Of a stretch of 64,000 nucleotides of DNA, positions 32,736 to 45,900 are shown piece after piece. The translations under genes and the position numbers were made by a program. The stretch comes from Alnus glutinosa (Eukaryota > Streptophyta > Magnoliopsida > Fagales > Betulaceae). The notes beneath the pieces were generated by a model. That model was not told the DNA's origin. It saw only the letters and a program-made list of their open reading frames with translations, and did no database searches. Within the stretch, counting starts at the first letter, position 1; each line of letters starts with the position of its first letter. The stretch covers positions 11,482,468 through 11,546,467 of the forward strand of contig NC_084894.1 of NCBI RefSeq assembly GCF_958979055.1, read 5' to 3'.

Positions 32736-33298
32736 AAATAAATAAAAAAAAAAGGCTTTCTGGATGCGATTTGGAGAGTGAAATTTGCTAGGTGCAGTTT
32801 TATCATGAATTTCACATTCCACAAAAAGCATTCCAGAGATACCAACAATGACCAACACCAAAATCCTTTAAATAATAATAACAGATTACATATATCAAAA
32901 TGGATCAAGAATAAAAAACAAATGAAAAAAATCAAGGGAGAAGGAGACATGATGGAAGAGAAAGCATTAAAGTACAGCAAACTTCCAGAATTTCACTCTT
33001 TTCTAAGTTCCAACTCCAACAGAAAGAAGCATCAATTTTTATTTATTTATTTATTTATTTAATTTTTTTTTTTTTTTTGTTCAAAATGCCGGGGTGGGGG
33101 GATTAGTGCATGAGTGCATCCACAATAACCAAGTAACCGACAGCAAATAGACCCATTTAAAAATGAGCCATATATATATATAGCAAAAACAAATACTAAT
33201 AAAAGAAAACAGGGTCCTAGACAACAATGGATAAAAATGAGCACAACATTTGACGACACACTGTCAACTAATTGAAAATGGTGATGAAGTCTGCCACT

Positions 33299-33435
33299 CT
33301 AATCCTTCTTCCTATCCTTTAATGGCCCCCTAGGAATCTTGCTCAGAACCTTTGCATCAAAAACTATGTACTGCTTCTTGATCTCACCATGTGCCTTCTC
33401 AGCAAATGAGTCCATTGTGTGTAGCAAAACAAATG
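33299..33435 (-). pseudogene. Reticulon-like (RTNLB) last-exon fragment
   Basis: The minus frame ends [34 protein letters not shown] and RKKD-stop, which is the C-terminal cytosolic tail of plant reticulon-like B proteins. A possible acceptor (TTATTGCAG) lies just upstream at 33436-33444. The residues before MDSFAEK do not look like the normal reticulon loop, and no exon for the membrane hairpins is found upstream. So it is more likely a captured or decayed fragment than the end of a working gene. Reticulons shape ER tubules; this piece alone lacks the membrane domain. Confidence 0.5.
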
Positions 33436-33734
33436 CTGCAATAAATTAAATCAAGAAAACAGAGTGTTAAGAGCTAATCTATTCATGTTTTTAACTAATG
33501 CAACCCCATTAGATTACCTATGTAGAACAAGGCAAAAAATAAAAAATTAAACTTAAACTTTTATATTTCTACACAATGAGCATTTATCATCTATCAAAAG
33601 GTATTCTGGACAGAATTAACAAATTAAACTTCATATCTTTTATATTTCTACACAATGAGCAGCAAGGACACAAAAAAATTCAAAAACTTCAGAAATAGCA
33701 ACTCATGGCCATTTTTTTCTTCATCTGCAAAGAA

Positions 33735-33935
33735 AGTAGGCAAAGCCACAAGTTAAACCCAGAATTCAATTTGTTATGCCCTTTAAATAATTCCTTCACT
33801 GCTGCCGTGACATGATGAGTACATATTCTGCAAGAGCCAAAAACAATGGCATAATCTGTTTGTTAGAAAATATAGGCTGGAGATAGTTGAAGGCATCAGT
33901 GGTTGTTAGTTTCAGGGAGGTACCGCCAAGAAAAT
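33735..33935 (-). pseudogene. SIN3-like (PAH domain) fragment
   Basis: The minus strand reads LKLTTTDAFNYLQ and, in another frame, TAAVKELFKGHNKL then GFN. Both resemble the paired amphipathic helix of SIN3 corepressors (LTTNDAL.YL...VKELFKGHN.LI.GFN). The linking segment is missing and a stop separates the parts, so it is a degenerate fragment. It lies 300 bp from the reticulon fragment in the same orientation. Confidence 0.4.
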
Positions 33936-35736
33936 AATTACAAATTTGAACAGTATTAGAATAACCATGATCATCCCAAATTAATACATACAACATATTC
34001 ATACTAGGTGCTCTGTATGAGGGCACCAAATGTTATGATTCTCGGAAAAATTTTATTCCCAAAAACATCCAATTTTCCATTTTTCTCAATTAACTTAAAA
34101 AAGTCTCCAACTTTCCTCGAAATAATATCCATTAGAACAAGCAGAACCCATTACAAGTCTCTTTCATCGCAAACCCAATGATTAGCTAAGTTAACTGACT
34201 CAGATTACAACCCCCATACGAATAAATAGCACGTTTCCCATCATCATTACTACTAGATAAACAAACAAATTAAAATTCAGCACGCTATCACCCAATTAAC
34301 AATCGTCTGATTGAAACTGCTTCTACACATTGCAAGTGCCATAGCATGCATTACCAACAAGGCATTTTGATCTTATAGGTTTGACATTAATCCCTGACAG
34401 TACCAACAATATGTGAGTAGTGTGAACCGAGGACAGAGATAACTAGAGTAGTCCTCTGTCCTCTTTCTTTTCTTGGTTGTTTCTCTGAGGATGGGGGCAG
34501 GGATGGATGGGGTAAATAATACATGTGATGATTGTATGCAATTTTATTGAGGGCGGGAACTTTGTTAAAGATCTTGGTGGCATCAGTGTTTATTATGTTT
34601 TTAAGTTTTCCATACGTTTTCTACCTTTTCCAACCTCCTTTCTCTGACCCTGATGTCATCTAAAATATTATCATGATACATTTAATGATTTTGTGTAATA
34701 TTTATTATTTTAGGATATAGACTGTGTAGCATTTGTTGGCGTGGTGTATATATGTATATGCTTGTACATATGTAAAATTTTTACCTTGTTCATCTACCTA
34801 ATGCAACTCTCCCTACAGATAAATGCTTGTCTGCATTGGATTTAATTTTCAATTTTCTGATTTACTTGGAGTATTCTCTTTGTTAACACAGGGAAGGATA
34901 CAAGCAGCTATTATTGGCACGGGAGAGACAGTAGCATGATTTAGGCAGGAAAACCACAGCAGTGCACCAGGGCAGACATCATGGCCTTGAACCATTGGGA
35001 TTTGGTGCATTTGAAACATTTAGGCAATAAATGACTTTTATCTTGTAAGGTTGAGGGGGTTCCTTCACATCATGCTGCAACCTCTTTTCCTCTCTTTTTT
35101 AAATGCATTTCTGGTACAATAAATTAGAGAGACCCAGTACAACTATTGTGCTTTATTCATAATTCTCGACTATGTTTGACCCTTGGGTCTCAGTGAAAGT
35201 ATTTTTTAGTGGCCATCTGAGTGTAGTGCAATTTTGTCAACCCACCTTACCACTCACCACCTCAATGTAATTTATTTCCGGATATCTTGACTCTTGATTT
35301 TTTGTGGTCCTATGACTAATATGTGGCATACATAATTCCAAAATTTGAATTTTATTTTGGAGTCTTAATTTAATGTAATGTTGGATTCCTGTGAAGAGTT
35401 TTCCAAATTGAAGAGAAGTGGTATCCAGTCACTGTCCTCTGGCTTGGATGATTATCCACGTGCTTCACACCCAATTGTCGTCCACATTTTCATTTTTTTC
35501 TTGGTTCATTAGTTGATCAAAAACTTTATAGGTATTCTGAATCTGTGATGTAGCACCAGACCAAAACTAGTGATGAGAGCATTTGCTGTTGTCTGCTTGT
35601 CTAGGCAATTCACAGAGAGAGAGAGAGAGAGAGAGAGATTTGATTATAACTTGTTATCCTTATGGTCTTTATACAATATGCAATTACTTTATATCCAGAA
35701 TAGCAGCTCTAGAATATGCTTAGAGCACATGCACTC
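33936..35736. other. Intergenic DNA with a (GA)n tract, no gene recognised
   Basis: No supported gene. A possible acceptor followed by a short open stretch lies at about 34893 on the plus strand, but I cannot assign it. A (GA)n microsatellite lies at 35612-35638. Confidence 0.45.
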
Positions 35737-37310
35737 TGTAACGCCCCAAATTTGAACCAGCAAATTCGTAAGCAGAAACCTCCGGTTTCCACGTGACGTT
35801 ACTACATCAGAGATAACTGACGCAGCGGAATATAAATTTATTCTCTTTAAAAAGATACATCAGAATTTATTGAGTGACAAATGTAATTAAAGTATTACAT
35901 TCCAAATTGATACAAGAAATCACTACAATCATCAACTACATTAACGAACAGTTCTAATTCTTGTAATGCTAACCAACTCCTATCCTTGAGCTTCATACAC
36001 TTTCGTACCTGCAACATGGGCTATACCGCCCATACATAAATATATGGGTCAATCAACTGCTTTCAATAATGATAAGATTACTGATTTAATTAAATATATG
36101 CGATGCAACAACATGTAGTGCATCAATATGATGACCATTATAAACACTTAAACCAAGGACTCAAACTCCAGAATCACTATCCTTTCTACGGGCTTTTCAC
36201 TGAGGGTCCTTTCTTAAGGCCTCAGTCCTGGGTTGTCTATCCCTCTCAGAGTACCAAACCCACATACTAGGGTTGTCTATCTCTCACAGGGCCTCAAATC
36301 CCACAAAAATCCATGGATGTCTATCTCTCTCAGAGCCTCAAACCCACCAACTGGGTTGTCTATCTCTCTCAGAGCTTCAAAACCGAGGATGTGTATCTTT
36401 CCTAAATCCATGGATGTCTATCTCTCTCAGAGCCTCAAACCCACCAACTGGGTTGTCTATCTCTCTCAGAGCTTCAAAACCGAGGATGTCTATCTTTCTT
36501 AAATCTAAGAATGTCTATCCCTTAGAGCTTCAAACCCACCAACTGGGTTGTCTATCCCTCTCAGAGCTTCCTATCTGTCTCTATGCCTTAATACTAAAAC
36601 ATGTCATATTACAAACAATATGCTCCAAACAAGTTGCATACTATTAAATAAAGCAGATATCAAAACATTAAAGAAAGCTCCACTTGATCATTCTGAGTGA
36701 GTAAGGAATACTCACAATCTTTTTGTACAGTCTCTCAGTTTATCACCTGCATAATTATAAATATACACATATAAAGTGTTAACATCATTTACCACAAATC
36801 CTAATTCTATTTATAAAACCTCTTTACCTAATATTATTATTATTATAGAATTAACACATAAACCCATTTTCTGACAAAAAATTCTAATATTTCTAATAAA
36901 ACCAAAATATCAATTTTCCATATTATTCCACTTACCAATATTTAATTCATACACCACTCACCAATATTTAATTCACACATATTATTCCACTCACATTATT
37001 TAATTCATATTATTTCACCCATCTCATCTCTCCTCATTTCTAACCAACGTGCACTCATTCTCTCCATTCTCTCCACCATTCAGCCATCACTCCATCCAAC
37101 ATAAAATAATCACTCATCACATCCACTCAAAATCAATAAGGTTAAACCAATTTAATCACAGGAAATTACCTAGGGATTTTCACAGAGAAAGCTGACAGAA
37201 AAGTCGCCGGAAAGACACTGCCGGAAACGGGTCACTGCCGGGTTGGATTTCCGGGTTCGTCGGGTTTCTCCCTTCACGGATCCCGCGGGTCACGGGTCCG
37301 CTACGGGTCA

Positions 37311-37345
<35 letters not shown>

Positions 37346-37753
37346 TTCTCTCATCACACTCCCTCTCCGTTCGGTCTCTCGCCGGTCTCTCTCTCTCTCT
37401 TGGTTCCACCGGGTCACCTCCGGTTCTTAACTCCTCTTTCTCCCTTAACTTCTGCTTCTCAACTCTCTCTCTGTCGGTCTTAGAAGAAGAAAGAAGAATA
37501 AATAGAAGAAGGAAGATACTCGGTGCAGAAAAATATAATAGAAGAAGAAAGAATAAAAGGAGGAAAAAGAAGATAATAAAATAATAAAAGGAAGGGATAA
37601 AATAATAAAAGAAACCCCATAATGTTAAACGGTTGCATGCTGGCCAATATATATATTATTATTAAAATTATTAAAATAAAGGCATATTGCAGCAGCCCAT
37701 TACAAATATATATATTATTATAATAAAACATGAAATGGCCTTCCTGTAAGTGT

Positions 37754-37791
<38 letters not shown>

Positions 37792-38643
37792 ATATAATCA
37801 ATGAAGAGTTGGAAAGAAGAAGAAAGGAAGAGGAAGGAAGAAGATGCGGAGGAAGAAAGGATAGATAGAATATTGATTGAAGAGCAAGTGTTATTATTAT
37901 ATATTATATTAATATATTATTATTATATAAAAAAAATCAACATGCGTCTGTCGGTGGGAGAGAGTGTCGGTGGGTCTCTTGGTCTCAGAAAAGAGAAGAA
38001 GAAAGAAGAACAGAAAAGAAGGAGAAAAAGAATAAGAAGAAAGAGAGGTGCGTGTTTTTAGATATAGAAGAGAGTCAGTTATGAAGGCATAAGAAAGTGT
38101 CGGTAGCAAGTTGTAGGAGTGAGCTGCATGTAGCGGGTGAATCACTAGTGACGCAAGGGGACGGCGCAGAGTTTAGGACAGCTGGTTCATGAATCTTTCT
38201 ATATGCACGTTATGATCATGATATAGATTAAGTTAATCTGTGGGTATTCTTACATTAGGCCTTATCATTTTAATAACTTACTATAGTATAATTTAAAACC
38301 CGTTTTGAGTATAGTTGGTTTCATAAATAAAGATATTTTATTACAAACATTATTACACATATTATTATTACACTAGATAGTAAAGTGTCAAATAATATTT
38401 TGTACAATTATAAAATAAAGTTAATTAATCTAATGATTAATTATTTTGTCTATTTATTAACTCAGTAATTTTCGGATATAAAAATAATTATCCGTTTTAT
38501 TCAAACAAAGTTTCATTAAATCAATTGAAAATATTGATAAAACAATTTATAAGACGAATGATTATTTACTCACATAAATATTCATCTTTATCCTTTAACT
38601 TTATTATTCTATAAAAATGTGTTTTAAAATCTGGGGCGCTACA
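35737..38643. mobile_element. Probable 2.9-kb solo LTR (Ty3/gypsy type)
   Basis: The block starts TGTAACGCCCCA and ends GGGGCGCTACA, with the exact 5-bp duplication CACTC at 35732-35736 and 38644-38648. TG...CA ends and a 5-bp duplication mark LTR-retrotransposon integration. There is no internal gag or pol and no second LTR, so recombination between the two LTRs of a full element is the simplest origin. Interior parts are CT-rich (37311-37345), A/G-rich and contain the tandem repeats at 36216-36570. Confidence 0.8.
36216..36570. repeat. Tandem repeats inside the solo LTR
   Basis: The word TGTCTATCTCTCTCAGAGC is repeated about eight times at roughly 40-60 bp spacing, with a higher-order unit of about 97 bp starting CCATGGATGTC (36311 and 36408). 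Long overlapping frames here come from the repeat, not from selection for protein. Confidence 0.75.
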
Positions 38644-38648
38644 CACTC

Positions 38649-40606
38649 TAGGATGAATAACTGTGCATATTAACAAAATACGACCAATTAAACCTACAAA
38701 CATCCTTGAAACTTCTTTATGGTTCCTGTATTTAGTGATGACTGTAATTTCTGTTTTCTTTTACTATTCTTCTTTTTCGAGTTCAAGTTTGAATATAATA
38801 TCTTTTCCCCAAACTTTACCACCAATTAAACCTACAAACATCCTCTATTGCTTTCACTGGAAAATGCATATCCACCCTTCATCAGATCCTCTCAGAATTT
38901 TCAACTCTAGGACAATGGGGGTCCCTATTAAAGCAAGAGTTTTGAATTTTCAGCCAACCAGTGGCAAGATTTCACATTTTCTTCATGGTATAGTTTAAAC
39001 AAACATTCCAAAATTTAAACTATTAATAACATAATTAAAATAAATAAATAAATAAGCCAATATATATATATCGAAAAGCCTAAATACATATGTATTAAAT
39101 TGGTAAAATTTGAACCTGAAACCTAAGCCTAGGCCCAAGGTTTAAAAACTTGAAATCCATTTATCACACAATTAAATTAAATCACCAAACTTGACAAAAA
39201 TCAACTACATGCCTTAACAGCTAAAATGCATGGAGCTAGCAAACGGGGGGAAAGAAAAAAACACAAATTAAAATAAATAAATTTATATACCTGAAACGGG
39301 AGAGAGACGAGAGGGCGGAGGAAACGTTGGTGGCCGGGGGTGGCTGCGCAGCTACCCCCAATGGCCTGAGGGTGGCTCGCAGGCCACCCCCCTCTTCAAG
39401 GGGCAATCACCCTAAAACACTATATTTTCTATTTTTAAAAAAATAAAAATTATTGAGTTTTCTTTTGCCAAGTAAAAGGAAATGAATCTTAATTAAATGA
39501 ATTTCTTTGGTTGATATGATTGTTTAAATTTTGAGCCGATGATATGTTGAGATATTAGATGGTTTATAGTACTTTGATGATTTGATTAATGTTTTTATGA
39601 TATATGTTATTAAGTTACGTATATGGCTTAACAATATGATATTGGAAAGAAATGTATGAATGAGAATATTCATGGCATCATGATATATGTATGATGTTTT
39701 TTTATGTAGAATGTAATCATATCTCTAATATGAAATGTTATTATGATGTTACGAGACATTAGTTGCATGTACATGTCAGCGTAGCACGTGCACGTGCAGC
39801 TTGATACTAAAATAAATAAATAAATATGTCGTAAGTCGACAGGTTCTACATGGTGGTAGTCGGAGTAGATATGTATATCTTTTCCGTATTAATATTAATA
39901 TTAATATTATATATGTTACCCAAAAGAAAAATGTGGATGGTGGCCGGCGAGGTGTGGAGATATGAAAGATGAGGTTGGGGCCGGGTGTGATGGATGCGGC
40001 ATCAAACTGGTATTATACCATGCACGCATCTTCCACGTGCTTTCCGGCAATACCAAGAGAAGAAAAGATCGACCTGATCACCAATCATGCAACCCCAAGT
40101 GGAGATTTAAATGCTCGATCTCTTTTACCTTTAATATTTCTGCATACAAATCTTTTCATAGTGCTCGATCTCCTTGCTGCTCTGGGATCACCAACATTGC
40201 TCCATCCTCCTAATTGTCTACATGTAAGTATGAATGCCTATTTAGTAATTACCCATTTTTTTAATTTCTATTTTTAATACGATTTTCTCCGTTCTACATA
40301 AAATGAATATTCTTTATTTTGTAGTCGGGATTTAAAGTTAATGTATTTATGAGTGTACGTGAAGTTAACGCATCGAGCATAATTTCTCAATGCAAACACG
40401 TAATGAATAATTTTAAGGTATAGTAATTCGATGAACCATAAACCTTTCCTAATTAACTCTAATGCCAATAATATTATTCTATGGCTCTACTTAATTTAAG
40501 CTCAAATTTTTATTTTTATTTTTTTTGAAGAGAGTACTTAAGAACTTATATACACATTATTAAGATTGCATTTAAGTCATATATATAGAATACTTAAAAT
40601 CGTAAC
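38649..40606. other. Intergenic DNA, no gene recognised
   Basis: A 24-base word beginning CCAATTAAACCTACAAACAT occurs at about 38684 and 38822. A GGTGGCC...GGCCACCCC palindromic patch at 39338-39392 resembles MULE cores. Overlapping plus frames at 39962-40277 are unsupported. Confidence 0.45.
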
Positions 40607-42075
40607 ACATCACCACATGCACTCTGTAGCCGATGTTCATGATCACATCCCACTATATTCTATATATATATAGGTCACATTCTTCGTGACTCAATCTCAT
40701 TACGTAGTACTTGGTTCTAATATCAAATGAACAAATTTTAAGTAAAATTCACCTTGTAAACCGATTTGCAAATAAATTAAATACGTCAATAACTTACATA
40801 CATGTATATGGTTAAAATTACACTTAAATCTGGTAGAGAACACCAATTATGATCATCATAACAGAATTAATGTTGATCTAAAAAAATGTGGCATGTTATC
40901 GAGGTAGGCAGAAATAATTTCCCTCCCAAAATTCTTCATTTTCACTTTTACAGAGATGTTTCTTTTTCATAAGATCAAAATACAATTTTTAGTTCAAAAC
41001 TTTTTTACAACATAAAGAGCAAGAACCTGATGAAAATATACTTAATTCACAACTGTAATATGCCACATTTTTAATATGATACATTTTGTAATCGGTTTAC
41101 ATCACCACATGCACTCTGTAGCCGATGTTCATGATCACATCCCACTATATTCTATATATATATAGGTCACATTCTTCGTGACTCAATCTCATTACGTAGT
41201 ACTTGGTTCTGATATCAAATGAACAAATTTTAAGTAAAATTCACCTTGTAAACCGATTTGCAAAGAAATTAAATATGTCAATAACTTACATACATGTATA
41301 TGGTTCAAATTACACTTAAATCTGGTAGAGAACACCAATTATGATCATCATAACAGAATTAATGTTGATCTAAAAAAATGTGGCATGTTATCGAGGTAGG
41401 CATAAATAATTTCCCTCCCAAAATTCTTCATTTTCACTTTTACAGAGACGTTTCTTTTTCATAAGATCAAAATACAGTTTTTAGTTCAAAACTTTTTTAC
41501 AACATAAAAAGCAAGAACCTGATGAAAATATACTTAATTCACAACTGTAATATGCCACATTTTTAATATGATACATTTTGTAATCGGTTTACATCACCAC
41601 ATGCACTCTGTAGCCGATGTTCATGATCACATCCCACTATATTCTATATATATATAGGTCACATTCTTCGTGACTCAATCTCATTACGTAGTACTTGGTT
41701 CTGATATCAAATGAACAAATTTTAAGTAAAATTCACCTTGTAAACCGATTTGCAAAGAAATTAAATATGTCAATAACTTACATACATGTATATGGTTAAA
41801 ATTACACTTAAATCTGGTAGAGAACACCAATTATGATCATCATAACAGAATTAATGTTGATCTAAAAAAATGTGGCATGTTATCGAGGTAGGCATAAATA
41901 ATTTCCCTCCCAAAATTCTTCATTTTCACTTTTACAAAGATGTTTCTTTTTCATAAGATTAAAATACAGTTTTTAGTTCAAAACTTTTTTACAACATAAA
42001 AAGCAAGAACCTGATGAAAATATACTTAATTCACAACTGTAATATGCCACATTTTAATATGATACATTTTGTAAG
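40607..42075. repeat. Three-fold tandem repeat of a 492-bp unit
   Basis: Units start at 40607, 41099 and 41591 (ACATCACCACATGCACTCTG) and are exactly 492 bp apart. By eye only a few substitutions and one deleted T distinguish them. The third unit ends at TTTTGTAA. No coding frame spans a unit. The array ends about 240 bp before the TATA box of the reductase gene. Confidence 0.92.
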
Positions 42076-42221
42076 CGTTTCGATACCTAGAAATGGCTAA
42101 ATTAAGTAATTTGAAATTTTTTTTTTTTTTTAAAAAAAAAATTATAAAAAATCTTAATCCGTTGTACAGCATGAGGCTTTTTAATATTTTTCTCATATAT
42201 ATATATATATATATAACCCCC

Positions 42222-42320
42222 TCTGTTGTGTACCCAATGACAACGTTACTTATCCTATAAATGTTTATAAAATTAACCACTGTTGTGCACCCAATGACAA
42301 CGTTACATATCTTATAAATA
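42222..42320 (+). promoter_or_regulatory. Duplicated TATA-containing core promoter of the SDR gene
   Basis: CTGTTGTGTACCCAATGAC...CCTATAAAT at 42222-42260 is repeated at 42281-42320 as CTGTTGTGCACCCAATGAC...CTTATAAATA. Each copy has a TATA box; the second (42313) is about 160 bases before the ATG, with a purine-rich leader between. Confidence 0.5.
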
Positions 42321-42473
42321 TAAATATGAAATGGCAGGTCAGTGGGAATAAAAAAAGAAGAGAGAGCCTGAGCTGAGGAATCCAGTGGGAAGAGTAGTGA
42401 GAGATTGGTGAGAGCTCAAGAGCTGAAGAGGGTCAAACTTCCCTGTTCATCAAAGCATCAAAGCATTGCAAAA

Positions 42474-42883
42474 ATGGAAAGCAATGGAAAGCATGCAGCA
42501 GAAAGGTGTGTATATATATATATATATATATTTGTTCTTCAACTGCTTTCTGTTTTTATGCCCATTTTGATTTGTGGGTTTCTTTTTTGTTTACAGGTAT
42601 GCAGTGGTTACGGGAGCAAACAGGGGGATTGGGCTTGAAACAGTGCGGCAACTGGCGTCTGAAGGCGTCACGGTTGTGTTGACAGCTAGAAATGCCAAGA
42701 GGGGGATGGAGGCCGCATCGAAGCTCCACCAGTCGGGTTTGCCGAATGTAGTTTTCCATCAGCTTGATGTTTTGGACGCCGTCAGCATCGACAACTTGGC
42801 CAAGTTCATCCGGGACAACTTTGGCAGGCTCGATATCTTGGTAATCTATTTGGAATTTTTATATATTCTACATACAAGGACAA

Positions 42884-42923
<40 letters not shown>

Positions 42924-45900
42924 TCAAGGGCAACTGGGGTTTTGCTGAAATCTCTTCTTAGAGTATTACTTTTTTGGGAAAGATGTATGTAAATCAGATG
43001 CGATGACCTCACAATCAATTCTGTTGGTACAGTTTCCGGTATGATGTGAATCTGCACGTTCTTTTGATGTTCTTCACGCTTCTCAATAACTCTGCAAAAC
43101 AACAAAACCTAGGGACCCTTCCGGGGGTCCCGCTCCGATGCCTAAGTTAGCTTCTGTGGGGAAATAATGCTTTGTGCATAAAATTGAGTCTTAGTTTATA
43201 CCTGGGGTATGGGCCTATTTATAGGCATAGAGGTGGAGTCAAACCTGGATTAGGACTCCTGCTCCTTGTTGATCTAGAACTGATGTCCGAGTTCTAATTG
43301 GACTTCAATCCTTTACTAGACTTCTAGTTGGATATCTTCTTAGACTTCTGATCTGACATCTTCTTAGACTTCTGATCTGATATCTTCTTAGACCTCTGAT
43401 ATGATCATTATTCTTATCTTATCATTATTCTTATCTGTTTGGACCTATTTGACTTTTGAATCTTCTCTTTGGATCGGGTTGAGTGGGATTTATCCCCAAC
43501 AGTTACCCCCCAATTCCCTTATCCGAAGCTTTGCTTGAATAATGGGAATTCCATGTCTAAGGAAACCCGATCTTTGTCTCCTTCTGAAAACCTGCTAACC
43601 TGCAAAACCCGAGGGTTAAATCTTACCCCCCAATTACCTTCTTGTTTTTCCTTAGGGTTCTCTCCCTGTATCTTGAAAAACCTGCAAAACCCGAGGGTTA
43701 AATCCAACCCCCCGAGAAGTTTCTTCTTGCTCTCGGCTAGGACTAATCCGAGATGCTCCTTTCTCTCGGCTAGGACTGATCCGAGACTCTCGGCTAGGAC
43801 TGATCCAAGAGTTTTCTTCTTGGTCTCGGCTAGGACTGATTCGAGACTCTCCTTCTCGGCTAGGACTGATCCGAGAAGTTTTTTCTTGCTCTCGGCTAGG
43901 ACTGATCCGAGAGGCTCCTTCTCGGCTAGGACTGATCCGAGAAGTTTTTCTTGCTCTCGGCTAGGACTGATCCGAGAGGCTCCTTCTCGGCTAGGACTGA
44001 TCCGAGAAGTTGTTCTTGCTCTCGGCTAGGACTGATCCGAGAGGCTCCTTCTCGGCAAGGACTGATCCGAGAAGTTTTTCTTGCTCTCGGCTAGGACTGA
44101 TCCGAGAGGCTCCTTCTCGGCAAGGACTGATCCGAGAAGTTGTTCTTGCTCTCGGCTAGGACTGATCCGAGAGGCTCCTTCTCGGCAAGGACTGATCCGA
44201 GAAGTTGTTCTTGCTCTCGGCTAGGACTGATCCGAGAGGCTCCTTCTCGGCAAGGACTGATCCGAGAAGTTTTTCTTGCTCTCGGCTAGGACTGATCCGA
44301 GAGGCTCCTTCTCGGCAAGGACTGATCCGAGAAGTTGTTCTTGCTCTCGGCTATGACTGATCCGAGAGGCTCCTTCTCGGCAAGGACTGATCCGAGAAGT
44401 TGTTCTTGCTCTCGGCTAGGACTGATCCGAGAGGCTCCTTCTCGGCAAGGACTGATCCGAGAAGTTTTTGCCTGCAAAAGAAACAACATCAACGGGTTCC
44501 TGGTCCTTAGACCGGGAACACTCCGATGCTTAAGTCAGCTTTATTCATTTATTCTGAAAATACTTATTCCCAAAATCTGGGGAATTTTCTGTCTAGTCTG
44601 AATTAAAAATAAAATTCTAGGTCTTTGCAAATATAAATACTAAAAAATAAAAGCAAGCCTGAAATTCCCGAGAGTCCTTTTTATGGGATCACGGGCAGAT
44701 ACTGTTGTTGCCTCGGCTCTCTATGCTGTGGGCTTCTGCTTCTTCGGTCCTCTCTTCTTTCTATGTCATCTCGGGGAGCATTCTCTTGAGGCCTTTCGTC
44801 TAGCTGAGGACGGTCTCGGGGATAATAATCTCGTGGCTGTTGATCTCGGGGCTGATAGTCCTGATGATTCCGAGGCCTGTTATTTCCTGGATGGTTCCGT
44901 CGCTCTCCCAAGAACCGAACTAGCTTGCCATTCTTTATGAATTCTTCTATTAACAACCTTAGGGTTACGCACCCCTCGGTGTAATGACCTGCTTGTTTAT
45001 GGAAATCACAATACTTCCCTGCATTCTTATAAGGAGGATCACCTGGTATCTTTTGTGGTTCCCGAAACGCCGGATCTCTCTTGATCTCCATGAGGACTTC
45101 TGATATCTCGGCATTGAGAGGTGTAAAGTTGTAATCTTTGAACTTCTTTACCTGCCTCTGCTCTTCCCAATCAGCTTTCTTGAGTTCTTTCCTTTTCTTT
45201 TCTGGGGCTGTCTCTCGGGGTAGTCTAGAACTGGCCATAGACTTCAGCGTCTCTTCCTGATTGATGAATTCTTCTACCTTATCCATGAGGCCCTGCAAGG
45301 TACTCGGTTGCTTCCGGATCAACTTCTTCATCAAAGGCTCCTCGGGTGAAATTCCCTGATAAATGGCAGCAAAAATCATATCCTCGGTCGGATCTTCGAC
45401 CGTAGCCTTCTCTCGGTTGAACCGAGCCATAAACTCCTTAAGACTCTCATTGCCTTGCTGGTGCAATGATAGCAAATATCCCGAAGGCTTCTTCCTTGTC
45501 CGGAAAGCCAAGAACTCCGTTAGGAATATCTTGGACAATTCCTTGAACTGATCAACGGAATTCGGGGGCAGCTTCCTGAACCAGTCTCGGGCATTCCCCG
45601 AAAGAGTAAGAGGGAAGGCCCGACATGCTACTTCATCGGGTGTCCCGTGAAGGTCTAGATGAGCTTTGAAATTCTCTAGGTGATCCAAGGGATCTCTGTC
45701 TCCTGCATAACTTAGAATTTGGGGTACCTTAAACTTATCGGGAAGCTGATAGTCTGCCACCCGTCTGGTGAAGGGTGAGTCTGTACCCATTAGGAGCTTG
45801 TCCACCATTACGGATCTGCCTTTGTCCTTTCTTTCCATCTCCATGTCCGTGCACCTTCTCTCCAGCTCGGCAATAATTCTGCTCAGATTTCCTTGACGGT

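Noticed and set aside
34860..35000. Possible last exon on the plus strand after an acceptor at about 34893
   Set aside because: No upstream exon, domain or homology I can name; kept only as a note.
36233..36647. Overlapping frames rich in SLRASNPPTG-type repeats
   Set aside because: They arise from tandem repeats inside the solo LTR in two frames at once, so no protein selection is evident.
40607..42075. CRISPR-like or satellite array
   Set aside because: Units are 492 bp, directly joined without spacers, only three copies, in plant DNA; it is a tandem duplication.
42574..42948. SDR frame starting at MGFFFVY and reading into intron 2
   Set aside because: The frame begins in intron 1 and runs past the donor at 42841; the spliced model gives the full family length instead.
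43469..44029. 186-residue plus-strand frame with repeated SARTDPR units
   Set aside because: It is the antisense reading of the 65-bp tandem array and LTR of a retrotransposon; the period is not a multiple of three and no domain is present.
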